Shown here: piece after piece, positions 38,801 through 51,900 of the stretch | Numbering within the stretch: position 1 is the stretch's first letter | Layout: each line of letters begins with the position of its first letter | NCBI GenBank assembly: GCA_014549065.1 | Contig: JACDOX010000155.1 | Coordinates: 915,631 to 979,630 of the forward strand | Source of the DNA: Cardinalis cardinalis | Lineage: Eukaryota > Chordata > Aves > Passeriformes > Cardinalidae | DNA: 64,000 bases | Direction of reading: 5' to 3' | The notes under the pieces: model-generated | The model's database searches: none | Seen by the model: only the letters and a program-made list of their open reading frames with translations | Told to the model about the DNA's origin: nothing | Made by a program: the position numbers and the translations under genes

Positions 38801-41800
38801 AGAAAAAGTGGCAATTTTAGTCTGTAATATGACACTACAGAGAAAGGAGGGAGTTTTTTTAGGATATTTGTCCAGTTTTGTTGAAATAGTCAGCATTGCC
38901 CGTGGAAATATTTTTGCATCTTCATGGTGGGACGATGTCTTTGTTCTCTCAATAAGATTTGTGAACACTAATGAAAAATTTTGTCTTTCTCTTCCAGAAC
39001 TGGTTTCACTGGCTTTGCCTTCCCTCCTCATAGGATGAAGGGCAAAACACAGCAGGAAACCGAGACAATATTATTAAGTGTGCAAAGGAAAAAATGCTAT
39101 AAATATTTTGGTTGAAACAGCAGAGACATTAAAGATAAAAGTTAAATGGAAATAAAGGCAGTCAGATGGTTATTATATGTTGCTATAAAATCCAAGAGCT
39201 GTTAGAAAAGGTAGATCAGGATTTGCTTTTAAAAAAATGACAGGCCTGTAAGAAAGCAATATTTTTGATTGATAGAGATTTTAATTGCTCTGATATTTAT
39301 TGGAATGACAGCTATTAGGAATTGAAGCAGTGATAAGGGATTCTCTGAAGCTTGAGGGTATTTGGATAAACACCTCAAATTTGAATGCCTATCAGAAGGT
39401 TATTAAACTTATTAAAACCTTGAATTTTTCATTTGGGCTAAAAGTCTTTGAAAAGAGGTTTGCTTGGTGAATTTCTTATGAAATGATATAGATTCTGTTA
39501 GTGATGACTTTTTCTTTCTCTCCTCTTGAGAAGCATGTGCAAGCTAGGTTAGGCAGGAAATGCTGACATGCATATCTGCAGAGATTATAGTGTTAAGGAC
39601 AAAAATTCATGTGGGTAAAACATGTTCCAGAAAAATATATAGCCTTAGAATTAACAAATGGTGTTACTTCCTCTAGCAATTCAGGTTTTATTTTTAAGAG
39701 ACCTAATCTGCACATGTGCTGTTTTCCATCTATGGCAACTTGTGTTTTTAGAAAGTTAATTACTTGCTTTGGATATGTAATTGGAAAATTTAGTCCTGAA
39801 TTATTAACAGTTCTCTTCTGAATGCCTGATTTTTCTGGGGTCCAAAATGATTTTTCAGAGCTGTTGAGCATCCAAAGACTGAATCAAAGAGAAGAGGAGG
39901 CTCTCAGTGTGTCAGAGACCAGGGGCTGTGAGAACTCCAAGTGTGGTCATCACATCACAGCTTTGCTGATCTATGTGTCCTTTATTATCCTACAGAGATG
40001 AAAAAGGAATAGCAAAGTTAATAAAATGGCTATTCATTATCTTTCATGCATATTTTCTCTTTAAAAAAAATGTTTTATTTAGTCTTTTCCACATTAAAAA
40101 GCAAGAGGGTAGAGCTCCAGCACTATTTAACCTCATGACACTGGTCATATGAGGGTAAGATTTTTCTTTCTTTTTTTCCCCCCTTCAAATGCCATCCCAG
40201 TAACATGACAGTCATGACATTCATTATCATTAGCTGAACCAGTTCCCTGGGAGATGTGATAATAAAATGTTGAAATTATAAATTGATTAAGTGCATATGG
40301 TATATACTGATGGTTGGATATAAAGCCTAAGTACAGGTATGCTTTGCAAGAAACATTTACATGGATACTTTGAACAAGGGGAATGGCCTATAACAGCTTG
40401 AATTGTCTCCAGGAATATTGGAAAAGGATTATTTGAGGAAACTGTCACTATTTTTGGTACAGTCTAGGGTGGTCATATCAGATCACAGATGAAATACAAT
40501 TGTGCAACTGCAGCACTGTGCTGCTTTGTGGAGCAGTTCACATGGCTAAAGGTTTTTTGAGTAGATTTGGTGAAATGTGAGGGAGCGGATCCTTCCAATG
40601 TGTGTACATGTTGTGAATCAACAGAGCCATAAACTTCTACAGAAAAGAAAAAAAAGAGTGTAAAAATCAATGCTGATTTTTACAATCAGACCACTGTTGC
40701 AAGAGTTTGGGAAGAAAATGGAGCTCAAGGGGAGATCTGAGGGAGACAAAGTAATGCCCTTTGTTGTAGAGGTGGATGGAAATGGAACAGAATTAGCTAA
40801 GACATACTGAGAAGAGTTAGGCTGAAAAAGTCAGCCTAAAAGTCAGTTCCTTCCTTGACAAAAAGGAAGGCTCAGTCCAGAGTTTCAAATACACACGTCT
40901 GCTTTGGAGATGTTATTTGCAACATGCTTCAATTCTTTCACATATGGTTTTCCCTTTGTCAATTTTTTATCCAGTCATCTTTCTCCTCTGCTGTACCCCC
41001 TTTATAATTTCCTATTTCTTGTCCTCCTTCCAAATCTTTTCCTCTTCCTGTCCTCTGCCATTTGGTCCCTCACTGTGGGACTCAATTCAGCAATTCTTGC
41101 AGTGAAATGATTCTGAAATGCTGCACTAGAAGGGCAGAGTCTGTCTGCTAAATACATACAAAAGCTTTCCAATGGTTTTGGTACAAAGCAGATTTCATAC
41201 AGTGTACTGCATATATATTATACTATTTCAGACTCTGGAATATTTGGGAAATTTTCCTATTTGAATTCTAATGTTAAACTCAGAACTGTAGCTTTGACTT
41301 GATTTTCTTCTTCCATGCACAGTGAGTGTATACCAGCCAATAATTAAGAATGTGAAAAAACAAGCTCCAGTGAAGAGTCAATAATCCAAACACTTCTATA
41401 TATCAAACCTCCAGATTGTTAGCAAATTTCTTTTTGATAATATTCTGTTTTCTTTTGCACTGACAAAATGACATGACATAACCCTTGACATTTGAGAAGA
41501 ATATGGTTGGTTTTTTCAGATGGATTAATTCAGGTGAGCAGATCTGATTCAAATATTTAACAGATTGTCCATAAATCTGACATTCCTGGGAAGCTGCTAA
41601 TTCTGAAGTGATCATAAACACTTCACAAATGCAGAGACTTCAGTTAGCACATAACTCACTGAAGACTAGAAACTGAGATGGTTGCTTCTGACAAATCTTT
41701 CATTGATGTGTGTGTCTAACCATCAAGAATGAACAAAGAGTCAGCATGTTTCATAAAATACTCTCCTTATTGTAATTTTTCTGTAAAACTATTTGACATC

Positions 41801-44090
41801 TCTTTAGATTTTTTTTCTTGGATTTACTTTTTGTTGCAATCAATCTTGATTCAACAAAATGCTTTTACCAAAACATTTTTAATAATGAAACAATGTCAGC
41901 AGTAAATTTGCATAACCAATGAGTTCTTTCATTGTTTCTTTTTGCTATATTATTATTCTTTTCTTTGTTTCAGAGTGGTGTCTGCTAGTCAGTGTGGACC
42001 AAAGAAAATAGTTTGGTTGAAATGGATTGAAATTCTTCATTAAGGCTTAAAGTTAAAACAGTTTATTGGGTAATTCTTCATAATTGCAAGGACCCTGTTG
42101 TTCTGGGTTAAAGTTAGGGGCAGCAGCAGTAGTGGTGTGCAGCAGTTAGACTGTTCAGCAAAAATTCCACACTTTGGAGGAGTAAAAGGCAGGTTGTCTG
42201 CCCAATAATCATCCTTCCTGCCACTTACAGAGCACTCCTTTGCTGCCCTTGTGTCCATGCCATTGAAGAGACAGTGGGCATTTGTGGCCAAATGTCTCTG
42301 TGAGGATCTCCACGGTAATTCTTAACATGTCCACTGGGATTTTCCTCTTCATTAGTGGAGTAAATCAAAGACCAACCCAAAGATGAGCTGTATTTTGTTC
42401 TGGGGATGAACTGCAGAGACAGGTGTGGTCTCACTGAGCCCCATCCCTGTGGCTCTCACACTCTGCTGCACTGGGACCTGTGTTCCAATCACGTTTTCCA
42501 CCTCAGTCCAAGCCAGCAGGGCTCCTTTGGAGGTTTCCAGAGCACTGCACTGGGCCACATCCACGTGGTCTCCAGTGAAAGCCTAAACAGGGCTGCTATG
42601 CTGGGGTGGATGTGCCTTGGACCTCCCTCCAGATGGCTGAATTCAATCACTTTGGTATTGTTTTTCTGCTCTGTTTGAGGTCTTAATACCTTCCCAAGTC
42701 ATTCTATCCCCTTCCAAAGTGAGTGGCACTCACAATGCCATCCATATCTTGTGTTCAAGCAAATATTGTAGCTAAGTGTGTGTGGTGTCCAGCAGCTTTC
42801 CCAGCTTCTGTCAAAATCCTCAAAATAGATTTTCCCCAAATTTTCCCACCTGTATGTGGACAAGGGGATGTGTAAAATGTCTGGTCATGGCTTCCCCATG
42901 TATTTTACAGAAGACATGAGGACAAATTTCTACTCCTTTTTTTAAAAGAGTTTAAACTCTGATTCTTCTACTGATTCTTCTACTAGGAGCTTCCTTCATG
43001 TTCAAAACAGTGACATTTTGAAATAATACAGATGTGTGGGTACAGCTAATGAGGAGAGTAAAACAGAAGATGCAAACTTCAGAAAAAGATTAAAAATATA
43101 CTATGGAAATAGCCTGTCTAGGTTTTGACAGATGAAATTTGAAGACAAATGATTTGTCTTTCAGGCAAAGGCATTTTAAAAAGAAAATTTAAATGTAATG
43201 CATGAGGAAGAGTTGTGCTGATTTGAAAGGAGGATTAACTGACATAATCTTGATCATAGGGTCATCATACTGCTACCTTGGAAAAAAGTAAAACAAACAA
43301 AAAACGTTAACAGGAGGTCAGGCCAGTGGCTTTTAGCAGCTTAGCCCATAGAGGGAAAATGTGATGTACAGAACTGCAAAATGTAGGAATCACCTGATTG
43401 TGGGAGATTTATGGCCTTTGTGGGGAACAGAGGGCCATGTTGGGTTTTTTTTTCTTCAGTCCTGCCATCCACAGGCCTGGGGAAGGGAGAGCAGCCAGAA
43501 ACAGCCTCCCCCAAAAGTGTTTCCCGAAATGGGGCCTGCAGTGAAAACTATCTGGATCTCTGGTTTGACTTAGCAATCAGGTCATGCTGGAACTGTGACA
43601 TTCCAGTCACTTCTGCAGAAAAAAAATTCTTGTATGGTGGGGAAAAAGAAAAAAAAAAAAGTGTTGCTGGATTGATAAAATGTGCTCATCACATAATCTT
43701 GTAGTGCTGCTCCAACAGAAAAATGTATAACAATATGTGCAATTTATTGATAAATGTCAGCCTAAACAGTCTGCTGGAGAAGGGGGGGAGCAGAAAGCTA
43801 TACATTTCCCACAAGCACCCCCTCAGGCAGCAGCTTGAGCAAATACAATACATGCAATGCAATAAACTAAGATTATGGGACTTCACCGCAGACAAGTGTG
43901 GCCTTCACCGTAGGCTAAGTAGGCAGTCACCTCAGCACTATATTTAAAGGGGCACTGGAATAACAGAGATAACATGGTCATTCTCCAGTACTCCTGCTCA
44001 GACCAACTCCTCTATGACTGTTTCAATAACACTTGTCTTTCTGTCTGAGAGGATCCTTCTGTCATTTTTATGTAGAACCTCAGGCCTGGN
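35851..44090. other. AT-rich non-coding sequence, no gene seen
   Basis: The longest frame is 144 codons (38604-39038, plus) and is unrecognised. A GC-rich patch at 42400-42620 is open on both strands. A direct duplication of GATTCTTCTACT lies at 42961-42984. The sequence CTTCACCGTAGGCTAAGTAG near 43902-43921 may be a fragment of an old interspersed repeat, but I could not assign it. Confidence 0.5.
40659..40684. other. Small perfect hairpin
   Basis: An 11-bp perfect inverted repeat, TGTAAAAATCA then ATGC then TGATTTTTACA, forms a tight 4-nt-loop hairpin. No flanking element or gene explains it. Confidence 0.6.
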
Positions 44091-44300
44091 GCGTCCGGCG
44101 GCGTTCGCGCGCAGGATTCCCAGCCCTGCTGAGCAGGAGCCTGAGCTTGATTTACAGCAGGGCTGCTCCAGCTCCCAGCCCCTCCAGCCTCTCTGGAATT
44201 GCCTCTCTGGACTCTCTCTCTGCGTGGGGTTTGACCCATGCAGGCTCAGAGCTGGTGCAGTCTCGGGTACCCAAGGCTGAGATGGGAATGTGAGNGCTCC
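44091..44300. other. Isolated CpG burst and GC-rich patch
   Basis: Seven CpG dinucleotides fall between 44092 and 44111, within GCGTCCGGCGGCG followed by TTCGCGCGC. No comparable CpG density was noticed elsewhere in the window. The following 190 bp stays GC-rich. A TATA-like TATATTTAAA lies about 150 bp upstream near 43940. This may be a remnant of a small promoter or first exon, part of a retroelement, or a recently inserted GC-rich fragment. No open frame with a recognisable product starts here. A single N touches the cluster (44090). Confidence 0.4.
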
Positions 44301-45128
44301 ACACTCAGGGCAGCATTTTGGCACAAGGCTTCAGACCAAAGGGGTTCCCTGCAGGGGATGGGGCAGTAAGGACTGCTTCAGCCTTCCAGCAACACATGAC
44401 AGGCTGAGGGAGTTTACAGACTGTAAAGAAATCAGCTGCACTCTGAGGGTACAAATGCCACTTTCACTGTGGGGATGATGGGGCTGATGCTATTATCTTG
44501 GTCCAGTTCAATTCCTTCTTGTTGCAAGNCTGCATTTCAGTAAGTAACACAAAATGACTGCAATCAAACTCTACCTTCCTGCAGGAAAATGAAATTTTCA
44601 GGTGACAAAATGACAACATCTGGCTTAAATAACAATTTGAAGGGGATATTCTAAGCTTACATTGTCAGACCCCTCTGGAAACACGGACTTTCTCACTGGT
44701 GGCATATGTAAGAAGCAAAATGCTATAAAATGCATTTTTTCTTTTCACATGAAGACTCTGGTAAGGGAAAGACCTTTCTAAAAACTGCATGAAACTGAAG
44801 CACNCCAAGCAGTTAAAAAACATCCAATTATTGCTACTTCTAAGGCAGTTCAGATTTGGAAAGGNTAACACCTGTGCATGTGAGATTAGGGGTTCCTTAT
44901 AATGACACATGCAATAAAGCCCTAAAATAAATAATTACAATATGAATAGGTTGTTCTCCTGTTTCCTGAAGCTTAAGGAGATTTTGTCCATGTAGGCCTG
45001 CTAAAATACGTATGAGCTGAGGTACTTGTTTTTGATACTAAGCTGAGTACACAGCGAAGCATAAATCAGATTTTTCCTCTTTGCTGCTGTTTTCCTCAGT
45101 CAGCTTTCCCATAATGCCTCTGCTGGAG

Positions 45129-45172
45129 CTGACAGTTGGATGCAGCACAAGACCCTGCTGGACAACTGTCAG
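45129..45172. other. Two-part hairpin
   Basis: Outer 10-bp arms CTGACAGTTG (45129-45138) and CAACTGTCAG (45163-45172) enclose an inner 5-bp stem, CAGCA (45143-45147) with TGCTG (45156-45160). The loop is 8 nt, with a 4/2 internal loop between the stems. The arms also carry the TGACAG core recognised by MEIS/TGIF-type homeodomain proteins, once on each strand. Confidence 0.5.
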
Positions 45173-45560
45173 GTTTGTTGAAGGATATTAAAGAGAACTT
45201 GATCATGTGTCAGCTCTCTTCAAAATACACTCACATTGGAAAAGTGATATATCTGTCAAAGCAAGGACTTCAGCATTTGGCAGAACAGGCCATTTTCACA
45301 AACAAAACTGTCCAATTACATTAGGGGGCATGAACTTCAGGTGTGTATGCCAGGGACAGAAAGATCTGCAGCCACACATCACAGACACTGTCTCCTTAAG
45401 CCATATGGTTGGATGTGGGCTGCATCTCAAGCATAGTTTCTTTATGCTTCATAGATTAGGAATTAATTTAAAATTATCAGAAACATAAATTGCTGCTTTG
45501 AACTTCTACATGAACTTTTTTTTTTTTTATTTCACTGAANGCTGCCAAGAATTCATTTTA

Positions 45561-45576
45561 GGAGAGAGAGAGAGAG
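45561..45576. repeat. (GA)n microsatellite
   Basis: Seven GA units. Simple repeat. Confidence 0.85.
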
Positions 45577-47329
45577 TGGAAAATTTATCAAATTTGATTA
45601 GATGATTAAGAACTAAGCTATGGAACAGAAATGCTTCTTTCTTGTTTTGTTTTTTAAATGCTTTTAGGAAGACTAGTGTGAGTTTTGATTAANTAGCATC
45701 ATTGGTTAGGAAACAAATTGTGCCTGAGAGAATAACAGCAAAGACTTTTTCTTGGAAATATGTTATAGTTGAGTTTAGGTCTTTCTTGGCTCCCACAGAA
45801 ATGCAGACATTTGGTGGGAGTGAGCTTTCAAGTTGAAACCACTTGTATNACACACAATATCCTGTGTGTGGGGAACTGTTACATCTAAGTTCAAGAAAAC
45901 CATCAAGATTCAGTGATGAGGATGGAAACTGTCTTGATCACATTGTTTATGCCAAAATGCTCATTTTTTGTGTATAAGAAATTTCAAGCTTCATCTGTGT
46001 GTGGAGGTAAAGCACTGCAGTGTAATACAGAGTCATACAGTCTTTGACAGGCAGAATTTGCAAAGGATGAGCTCAGGTTTGGAGTAGTCTTAGGAGATCC
46101 TAAGGTGAATTTACCTTTTTTAGCTTGCTTGCAACTCTACTAAAGAGCTCTCAACATTTGTGCAACCTTTTAAATATAAATTATCATAAGATTTCACAAT
46201 GGAAATGTGAAAAACATGACATTAAGTTTCTTATTTCAACTAAACATCTGGGCTAAATTTTATGACTTTTACCTTGTGCAATCCCATCAAAGGCTGTTCA
46301 TTGAAATGACAGCTCTCAATATTATTTTTTNCCCTATTCTTTCTGAATTTGCTGAAGCAAAATGCCACTTTCATTAGGAAAATGATTTATTTCAAATGAA
46401 AATAGCAATTCTTCTTTCTTCTCCTCTGGGACAGGGAATTCCACATGGACTCAGTTCCAGGAGAACAAACACCTCTTCTTTGTGTCCTGGTTATGATGTG
46501 CTTCCTTAGCTAAGCTCAGGAGCAGGAAAATTAACAGATAGTTATAGGGGTTTTTTTGTCAAATAAAGAAATAAATCTGTAAATATACAGGCACTTATCC
46601 ATACTCTCCATTAGCAAAATCATCCTTTTTCTTTACTTTGCCTTCACATGCTCGGTGAAAAATGATGCCTTTTTACAATAAAAATAACACACAGCTGCAG
46701 AAATATCTAAGGTTTTAAACCTTAGTGGGGACAAATCTCGGAGTGGTTTGCTGTGAAGTTTTTGTGCAAGGTTGACAGTGTGCCTGTAACAGTTTGAGTT
46801 CACCAGCTGCTTTGTAGCAACTACTAGAGGTTGTGAATTAGCCATGTGTGCTTGCAGGGGAAGNAGAAAAGCCATAATAGTTTTTGGTTTCTTGAGCCAT
46901 GAAAGCCAATGTAGGTGAATAGCTCTATACCTTCTTTTTGAGGCTCTCTTCAAATTTAGAAAAGATATTTTTGCAGTACTAATTGCATGTTTTCAAGATT
47001 GCTTTCATTCACAGCTAGATTTGTCTTTTTTTTTTCTTGTGAGATCTCTGGAAAACAATAGAAAGAACCCTCCCTTGTCTCCACCTAGTCTTTTGTGTCA
47101 TTGCCCTGATGGATGTAACCCACATTTTGAGAAATAGGCACTATTCTGTGTTATTACATTTGTTTCAAAATCCTCCTCTAAAAGTAGCTTAATTTCTGTA
47201 GAGCTGACATAATGATTGATAGGAATTTCTACATCACAGTCAGTAATCCTTAAGAAACTAAATACCTAAGTGGAAACAGTTGTAGCAAGAGCTTTTAACT
47301 GTATGTCCATGATAGCTGNACAGTAATGT

Positions 47330-47387
47330 GGTGACATGTCACCATGACAATGATGTGACATGTCACCTCACACAATGACATGTGACA
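47330..47387. repeat. Cluster of GTGACATGTCAC palindromes
   Basis: GGTGACATGTCACC, a perfect 14-bp palindrome, lies at 47330-47343. A second copy, GTGACATGTCAC, is at 47355-47366, and a related TGACATGTGACA is at 47376-47387. Three near-identical palindromic words in under 60 bp suggest either a short local duplication or a dimeric transcription-factor site array. The word resembles a p53-family half-site (RRRCWWGYYY) with its two outer positions mismatched. Confidence 0.55.
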
Positions 47388-48814
47388 GCCACAGAGTAAC
47401 TCTGGCACTAGGGGATAAATCACAGTTTGTGTGCAACTGCTCTCTGCTGCTGATCCAGTTCTGGGACAGACACAGCACTTCTGATTCCTAATGAGCCCCA
47501 AAACTTCACTGCTTCAAACCCACTGGCCAACTCACAGTGGGGTGGCTGGTGAGGTTAAGAGAGATTTGAGGGAGCTGAACTTATTTGTGTAGAAACCTTC
47601 AGCATGGGGCTGGCATAGAGCTTTTCTGCTGGTCTGCNGCAGGGCCATGGGGCTCCAGGTGGGGACCCACAGCTGTCACCCCCTGCCCCTGTGCAGGCCA
47701 TCCAAAGGGCTCAGGAGTGGATCTGTGCTGATCCCTCCTTTCCCAGCCCTCCATGAGTCAGAGTNGATGCAGGGATGAAGGGCCATGGGCAGCTCTGCTG
47801 GGGCTGAGGAGCAGGAGCAGGAGCTGGTCCTTGCCCTCAGAAGCACAGCTGCTCTGAGCTTTGGTGGGGCTGGGGAGCTGGGCTGCTGGTCTGAGCTTTC
47901 ACAAATTACTGCAGTTCTTTTAATTCTTAATTCTTTTAAAAGAAAAATATCCCCTCTCTCATCTCTCCCCATCCACACTGTGTCCTTCCCATCCCTGTGG
48001 TGCCTGTAGTCTTGGAAGATGAGCTCTGGGTAAGATTTTCAAAATTTTTAGTCTAATGAATGTGATGACTGCTTTAAAATTTTTGGTTTTTATTCTTTAT
48101 AATAGTCCAGTCCCATTCATGGACTATGTACCTGGAGTTACACCTGAAGATCAGTGTTTATATGAAGAGTAAGCTCTGTTATGGGTGCTAAGAGCTGAAG
48201 GAGATGCTGAGATGCTTGTGATGCTGACCTTGCAAATCTGGCACCTAAGGGGTCCCTCCCTGTGGACCCAGCACCTCATGCAGCTCAGGGCTGTGAGGAG
48301 TTGGGAATAATCTGGATGGGCTGACACAGTCATGTTCAAATGTAAGCCAGAATTACAGCAGAGTTGATTACAGTGTCCAAGCTAACACACTGAGTCTCAG
48401 CTGCAACTAGGGGCACAGCAATTGCTCAATTCAGCTTTATAAATTTTAGAGAGGCACTGAATTTTGCCAGTCTGGCTTGCAGGGTGGGTGCAGCCACTCT
48501 GTGAATATTAGCACTCATGCCTGCAGTAACCTAGGGTTTAAAAAAATGGATTAAAAGGCTGCCATCAGGCTGTTATAGCTAATTCACTATAGAAAATGGT
48601 TTTCACTCAGCCCTAGAAAGCCAACCTGAATATGGTACTGTAGCCCACATATGAGATGGGAAAAGAGGAGCACTTTTTTCTGGTGTAAAAATTCACTATG
48701 CCATATTTTTTGTGTATGAAGCTTCTTCAGGGTAATTCTTCAATGTTGGNTAAAGCTGTCTACAGGGGAAAATATGAATTGGGTTTGTTGCCATGGGTGT
48801 GTCTGTGTTTTATG

Positions 48815-48997
48815 AAATCACAGAATGGTTAGAGCTGAAAGATTTAAAGATCACCTTGTTCCAAGCCCCAGCTGAGGGAGAGGATGCCCCAAACTGGATT
48901 ATGCTGCTCACGTCCCATCCAGCCTGGTCTGAAACACTTCCAGGGCTGGGGCATCCAAACTTCCCTGGACAACCTGTGCCAGGGCCCCACCACCCTG
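48815..48997 (-). mobile_element. CR1 LINE, short 3'-end fragment
   Basis: A third minus-strand CR1 tail of about 180 bp. It begins with AATCACAGAATGGTTAGAGC, continues through AAAGATCACCTTGTTCCAAG and CCCATCCAGCCTGGTCTGAA, and reaches CTTCCAGGGCTGGGGCATCC and CAACCTGTGCCAGGG. The match ends near the CCACCACCCTGTGAG block. The GC-rich sequence that follows to about 49160 no longer reads as CR1. It is either very strongly 5'-truncated or cut by a later rearrangement. An open frame running through this fragment (48793-49305, plus) is repeat-derived and is not a gene. Confidence 0.87.
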
Positions 48998-51900
48998 TGA
49001 GTGCTTTAGGAAGCAGAGCAGCCCATGGTCCTCACAGCAGCGTTTTGGTAACGTGCTCTGAGAGAATCTCTGCAGCATCAGGGGAACTCTGCCCCCAGCC
49101 TGCCCAGGCTGGCACGGGGGGAGATGCTGGGCTCTGCACTGCTGCCAGGACACAAGCAGCTCTGCCTCTGGACACACATACACACACAGCTTCTTGGCAT
49201 CCAAACTACTTGGAAGTCCAAAAGTACCACCCAGCTGAACCTGAATTCAGCAGTGTGTTTAAACTACATCTGAACTGCTTTTTTCCTCCAAATTTTCAAC
49301 TATAACATTTTAAAATACTTTCTTGAATTGTCAATATAAAACATACTGCACATATGAATAGCCCCTGAAGTTCTTGTAAGTTATTTTATTGGCATATATG
49401 ATACATATGAGGTAGTATTTACTATTCACAAGCAGCAGAACATATCTACACTTTGCTGGGAAACTTTTATACCTCTTTTTCTCTTTCCCTCCTCATCTTT
49501 CTATCCGTATAGGAATCATGACAATAGAGAGCTCCACTGCCAGTACAATTTCAGCTTCACAGTAACCTCAGCTGACGTGATGATTTGAGATATTCATGGT
49601 TATGGCTGTGTCAGGCTCTTCACAAGCTTCACTTAGCGGAAGAGCTCCTCCAGTTGACAGATGACTTGCCAGAAAATACAAGGGGATCTTAAATTTTAGT
49701 TCTCCCTCTGCTTTGTTCCATAATTTAATCTCTTAATTGGCATGCAGAGTATGTCCCTTTATTTAATGAGCTGTGTGGTGACCTACACTGGGTTTTAGTG
49801 AAGATCTTGATGCATGTGATGCTCAGCTCCCAGCCAGAGCCAAGGCTCACTATGTGAGAGCTCAACAAGTGTTGGGAGAAGGTGAGAAAACAAACAAACA
49901 AAAAAACAAAAAAAACCCCACAACCAAACAAAAAAACCAAAACAAAACAACCAAAAAAAACAAAACAAAACAAAATCATCAAGGTTAAAAGAAGTAAGAC
50001 TTTTTACTAAACTTGAGTTATAAGACCTGCTCTTTTAGTAACGTGAAAAGAAAAGACTTAAAAGGCTTACAGATTTACCTGGGTATCTCTGAGCTGAAGT
50101 GGTNTGAGGAGAAAAGCTTGTGTGCCCCTGCAAGGTCTGAAAGCTCAAATCTTTCAACCCTTCTTTCACCACATTCTGGGTTTGTTCCCCANCATAGTGT
50201 GTACGTGCTGAATCTTTCCTTCAGACCAGTATCTCCACCAGAAGTGGATTTTACCTTTAAAGCAACCAGCAGCAATGTCAGAACANGGGGGTTCTTTTGC
50301 TCTCCTGGTTGGGCCGGTGGGTTCCAAGCAGAGGGGAGGGGAAGTTTGCAAACAGACAGGTTGNGGTGGCCCCACCTTGTGCTGCAGAGCTCTGGACAAG
50401 CAGAAAATCCCTGATGGACTTGTAAGAGCCCTTACAGAGCACCCTGCAGGTCCTGGAGCTGCTGCAGGGCACAGAGGCTCTGGGCACCATGTCCTGGCCC
50501 AGGCAGCACTGGCAGCTGGAGAGTTGAGGGGGGATTCTCCCTGTTAGGGCACAAATCTCAGAAAAGGAGCCTAGCAGGGATTTTAAGAGTTTTTTTCATT
50601 GCTCCTGCTCTCTCCAGACACAAGGAGTCCCAACAAGGGTGTAAAGGCTGTTGAACTCCACATTATATTTACAAACTCTATGCTTGAAAGCAAAGGGATA
50701 ACCCAAAGTTTTAGGTGTGAGCCTATAAAGCTGGGAAATAGCAACCTCCTGAAATGCTCATTGCTGTGGAAGCTGAGCAAAATCTGCTTGGTAAGCAAGC
50801 ACTCTAAAAAAGTCAAAGCATTAGGATGGTTTAATTGGCTTAATTTACTTCCTGTTACTTTAAAATATGCCTGTTTGAGCCTTGACATTACAGCACTTCA
50901 AGATGCTCCCTCTCTGATGCTGCATCAAAGCAGTGGTGAAGCAAGACGGGCTGTAGTTTAAAGTGGCAGCTCTAAAAATTATGGTTCTCCTCTTGCCCTC
51001 CTTAACTCCCAGCAGCAAAATCCCAGCCTGATTAGCAGACTGATTTATTTTACATAAAAATAGTAATCTCCCTTTTTGCTCGTCTCCTCCCAGTTGGTGA
51101 ATTCCATTCCTGACATCTGCAATTTCATCTGGATACTGTTTTATTTTTTCTCCACACCCTACCTTCAATGCATATCCAATTGCTGGGTGCTGTTAAGTAT
51201 CTGCTATATTTCACTGCAGAAGTGGGTGCATTTGGATGATGAATTGAATATTTCCTATATATGAATAATCTTCAATATCCTGCTTATATCCTTTGGGGTG
51301 AAACGCATTATGGGTCACATTTTAAAACTGTTTAGGTGCTTTGTTCAAATCAGGCATTTAAATAGCTTTGAAAATCTTTCCTTCTGATACTGACTTTTAT
51401 TTATTATTACCTCGTCACAGTTTCTAATTCAATTAATTAATTTTATGCCACAGTAAAGGAGAAAGATTAAGACACGTTTAGTAGGAAGTCTTCTACCCCT
51501 CAGTACCCCCAGGATGAAGGCCATCTCAGGGGTGTGCTGGCATGGCCATGGCAGTGCAGAGCCAGGCACCGGAGGAGCAGCACACTGTGGGATAGCAGGG
51601 AAATGCTAGCAGGGCAATATTTTCTTTCCTCTCTGCATTCCCATGGTTCTCATGAGTGAAGGAAATTGCTTTGCCACGCTTCCTATCANACAAAGCTCAC
51701 TAACTCAGGTTTCAGGCCTGGTGAAAAATCTTAGAAGATTCAAAATGATTTTGTAAAACCTCTAATTTTGGATGTTTTGATGGAGTGAGGGGATTTGCTT
51801 GCTCCTGTTTTCTTGAGCTNTGGATCTTCAGTGCATCCTGGTGTCTGTAACCAGGCCCTGTGTGCCTCCACTCTTGGATGCCAGAGGTGGCTCTGAGGGG

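Larger units (their letters stand above)
44301..48814. other. AT-rich non-coding sequence, no gene seen
   Basis: A small palindrome, CTAAGGTT and AACCTTAG around TTA, lies at 46707-46725. A GC-rich patch at 47630-47900 has no recognised content. The hairpin at 45.1 kb, the GA repeat and the palindrome cluster are listed separately. Confidence 0.55.

Noticed and set aside
48793..49305. A 170-codon plus-strand frame
   Set aside because: Its first third is the reverse complement of a CR1 tail and the rest is low-complexity GC-rich sequence; no domain is present.
49725..49982. Frame resembling a hydrophobic membrane protein (minus strand)
   Set aside because: The F/V/C-rich run is the translation of the complement of the A-rich CAAAA tract.
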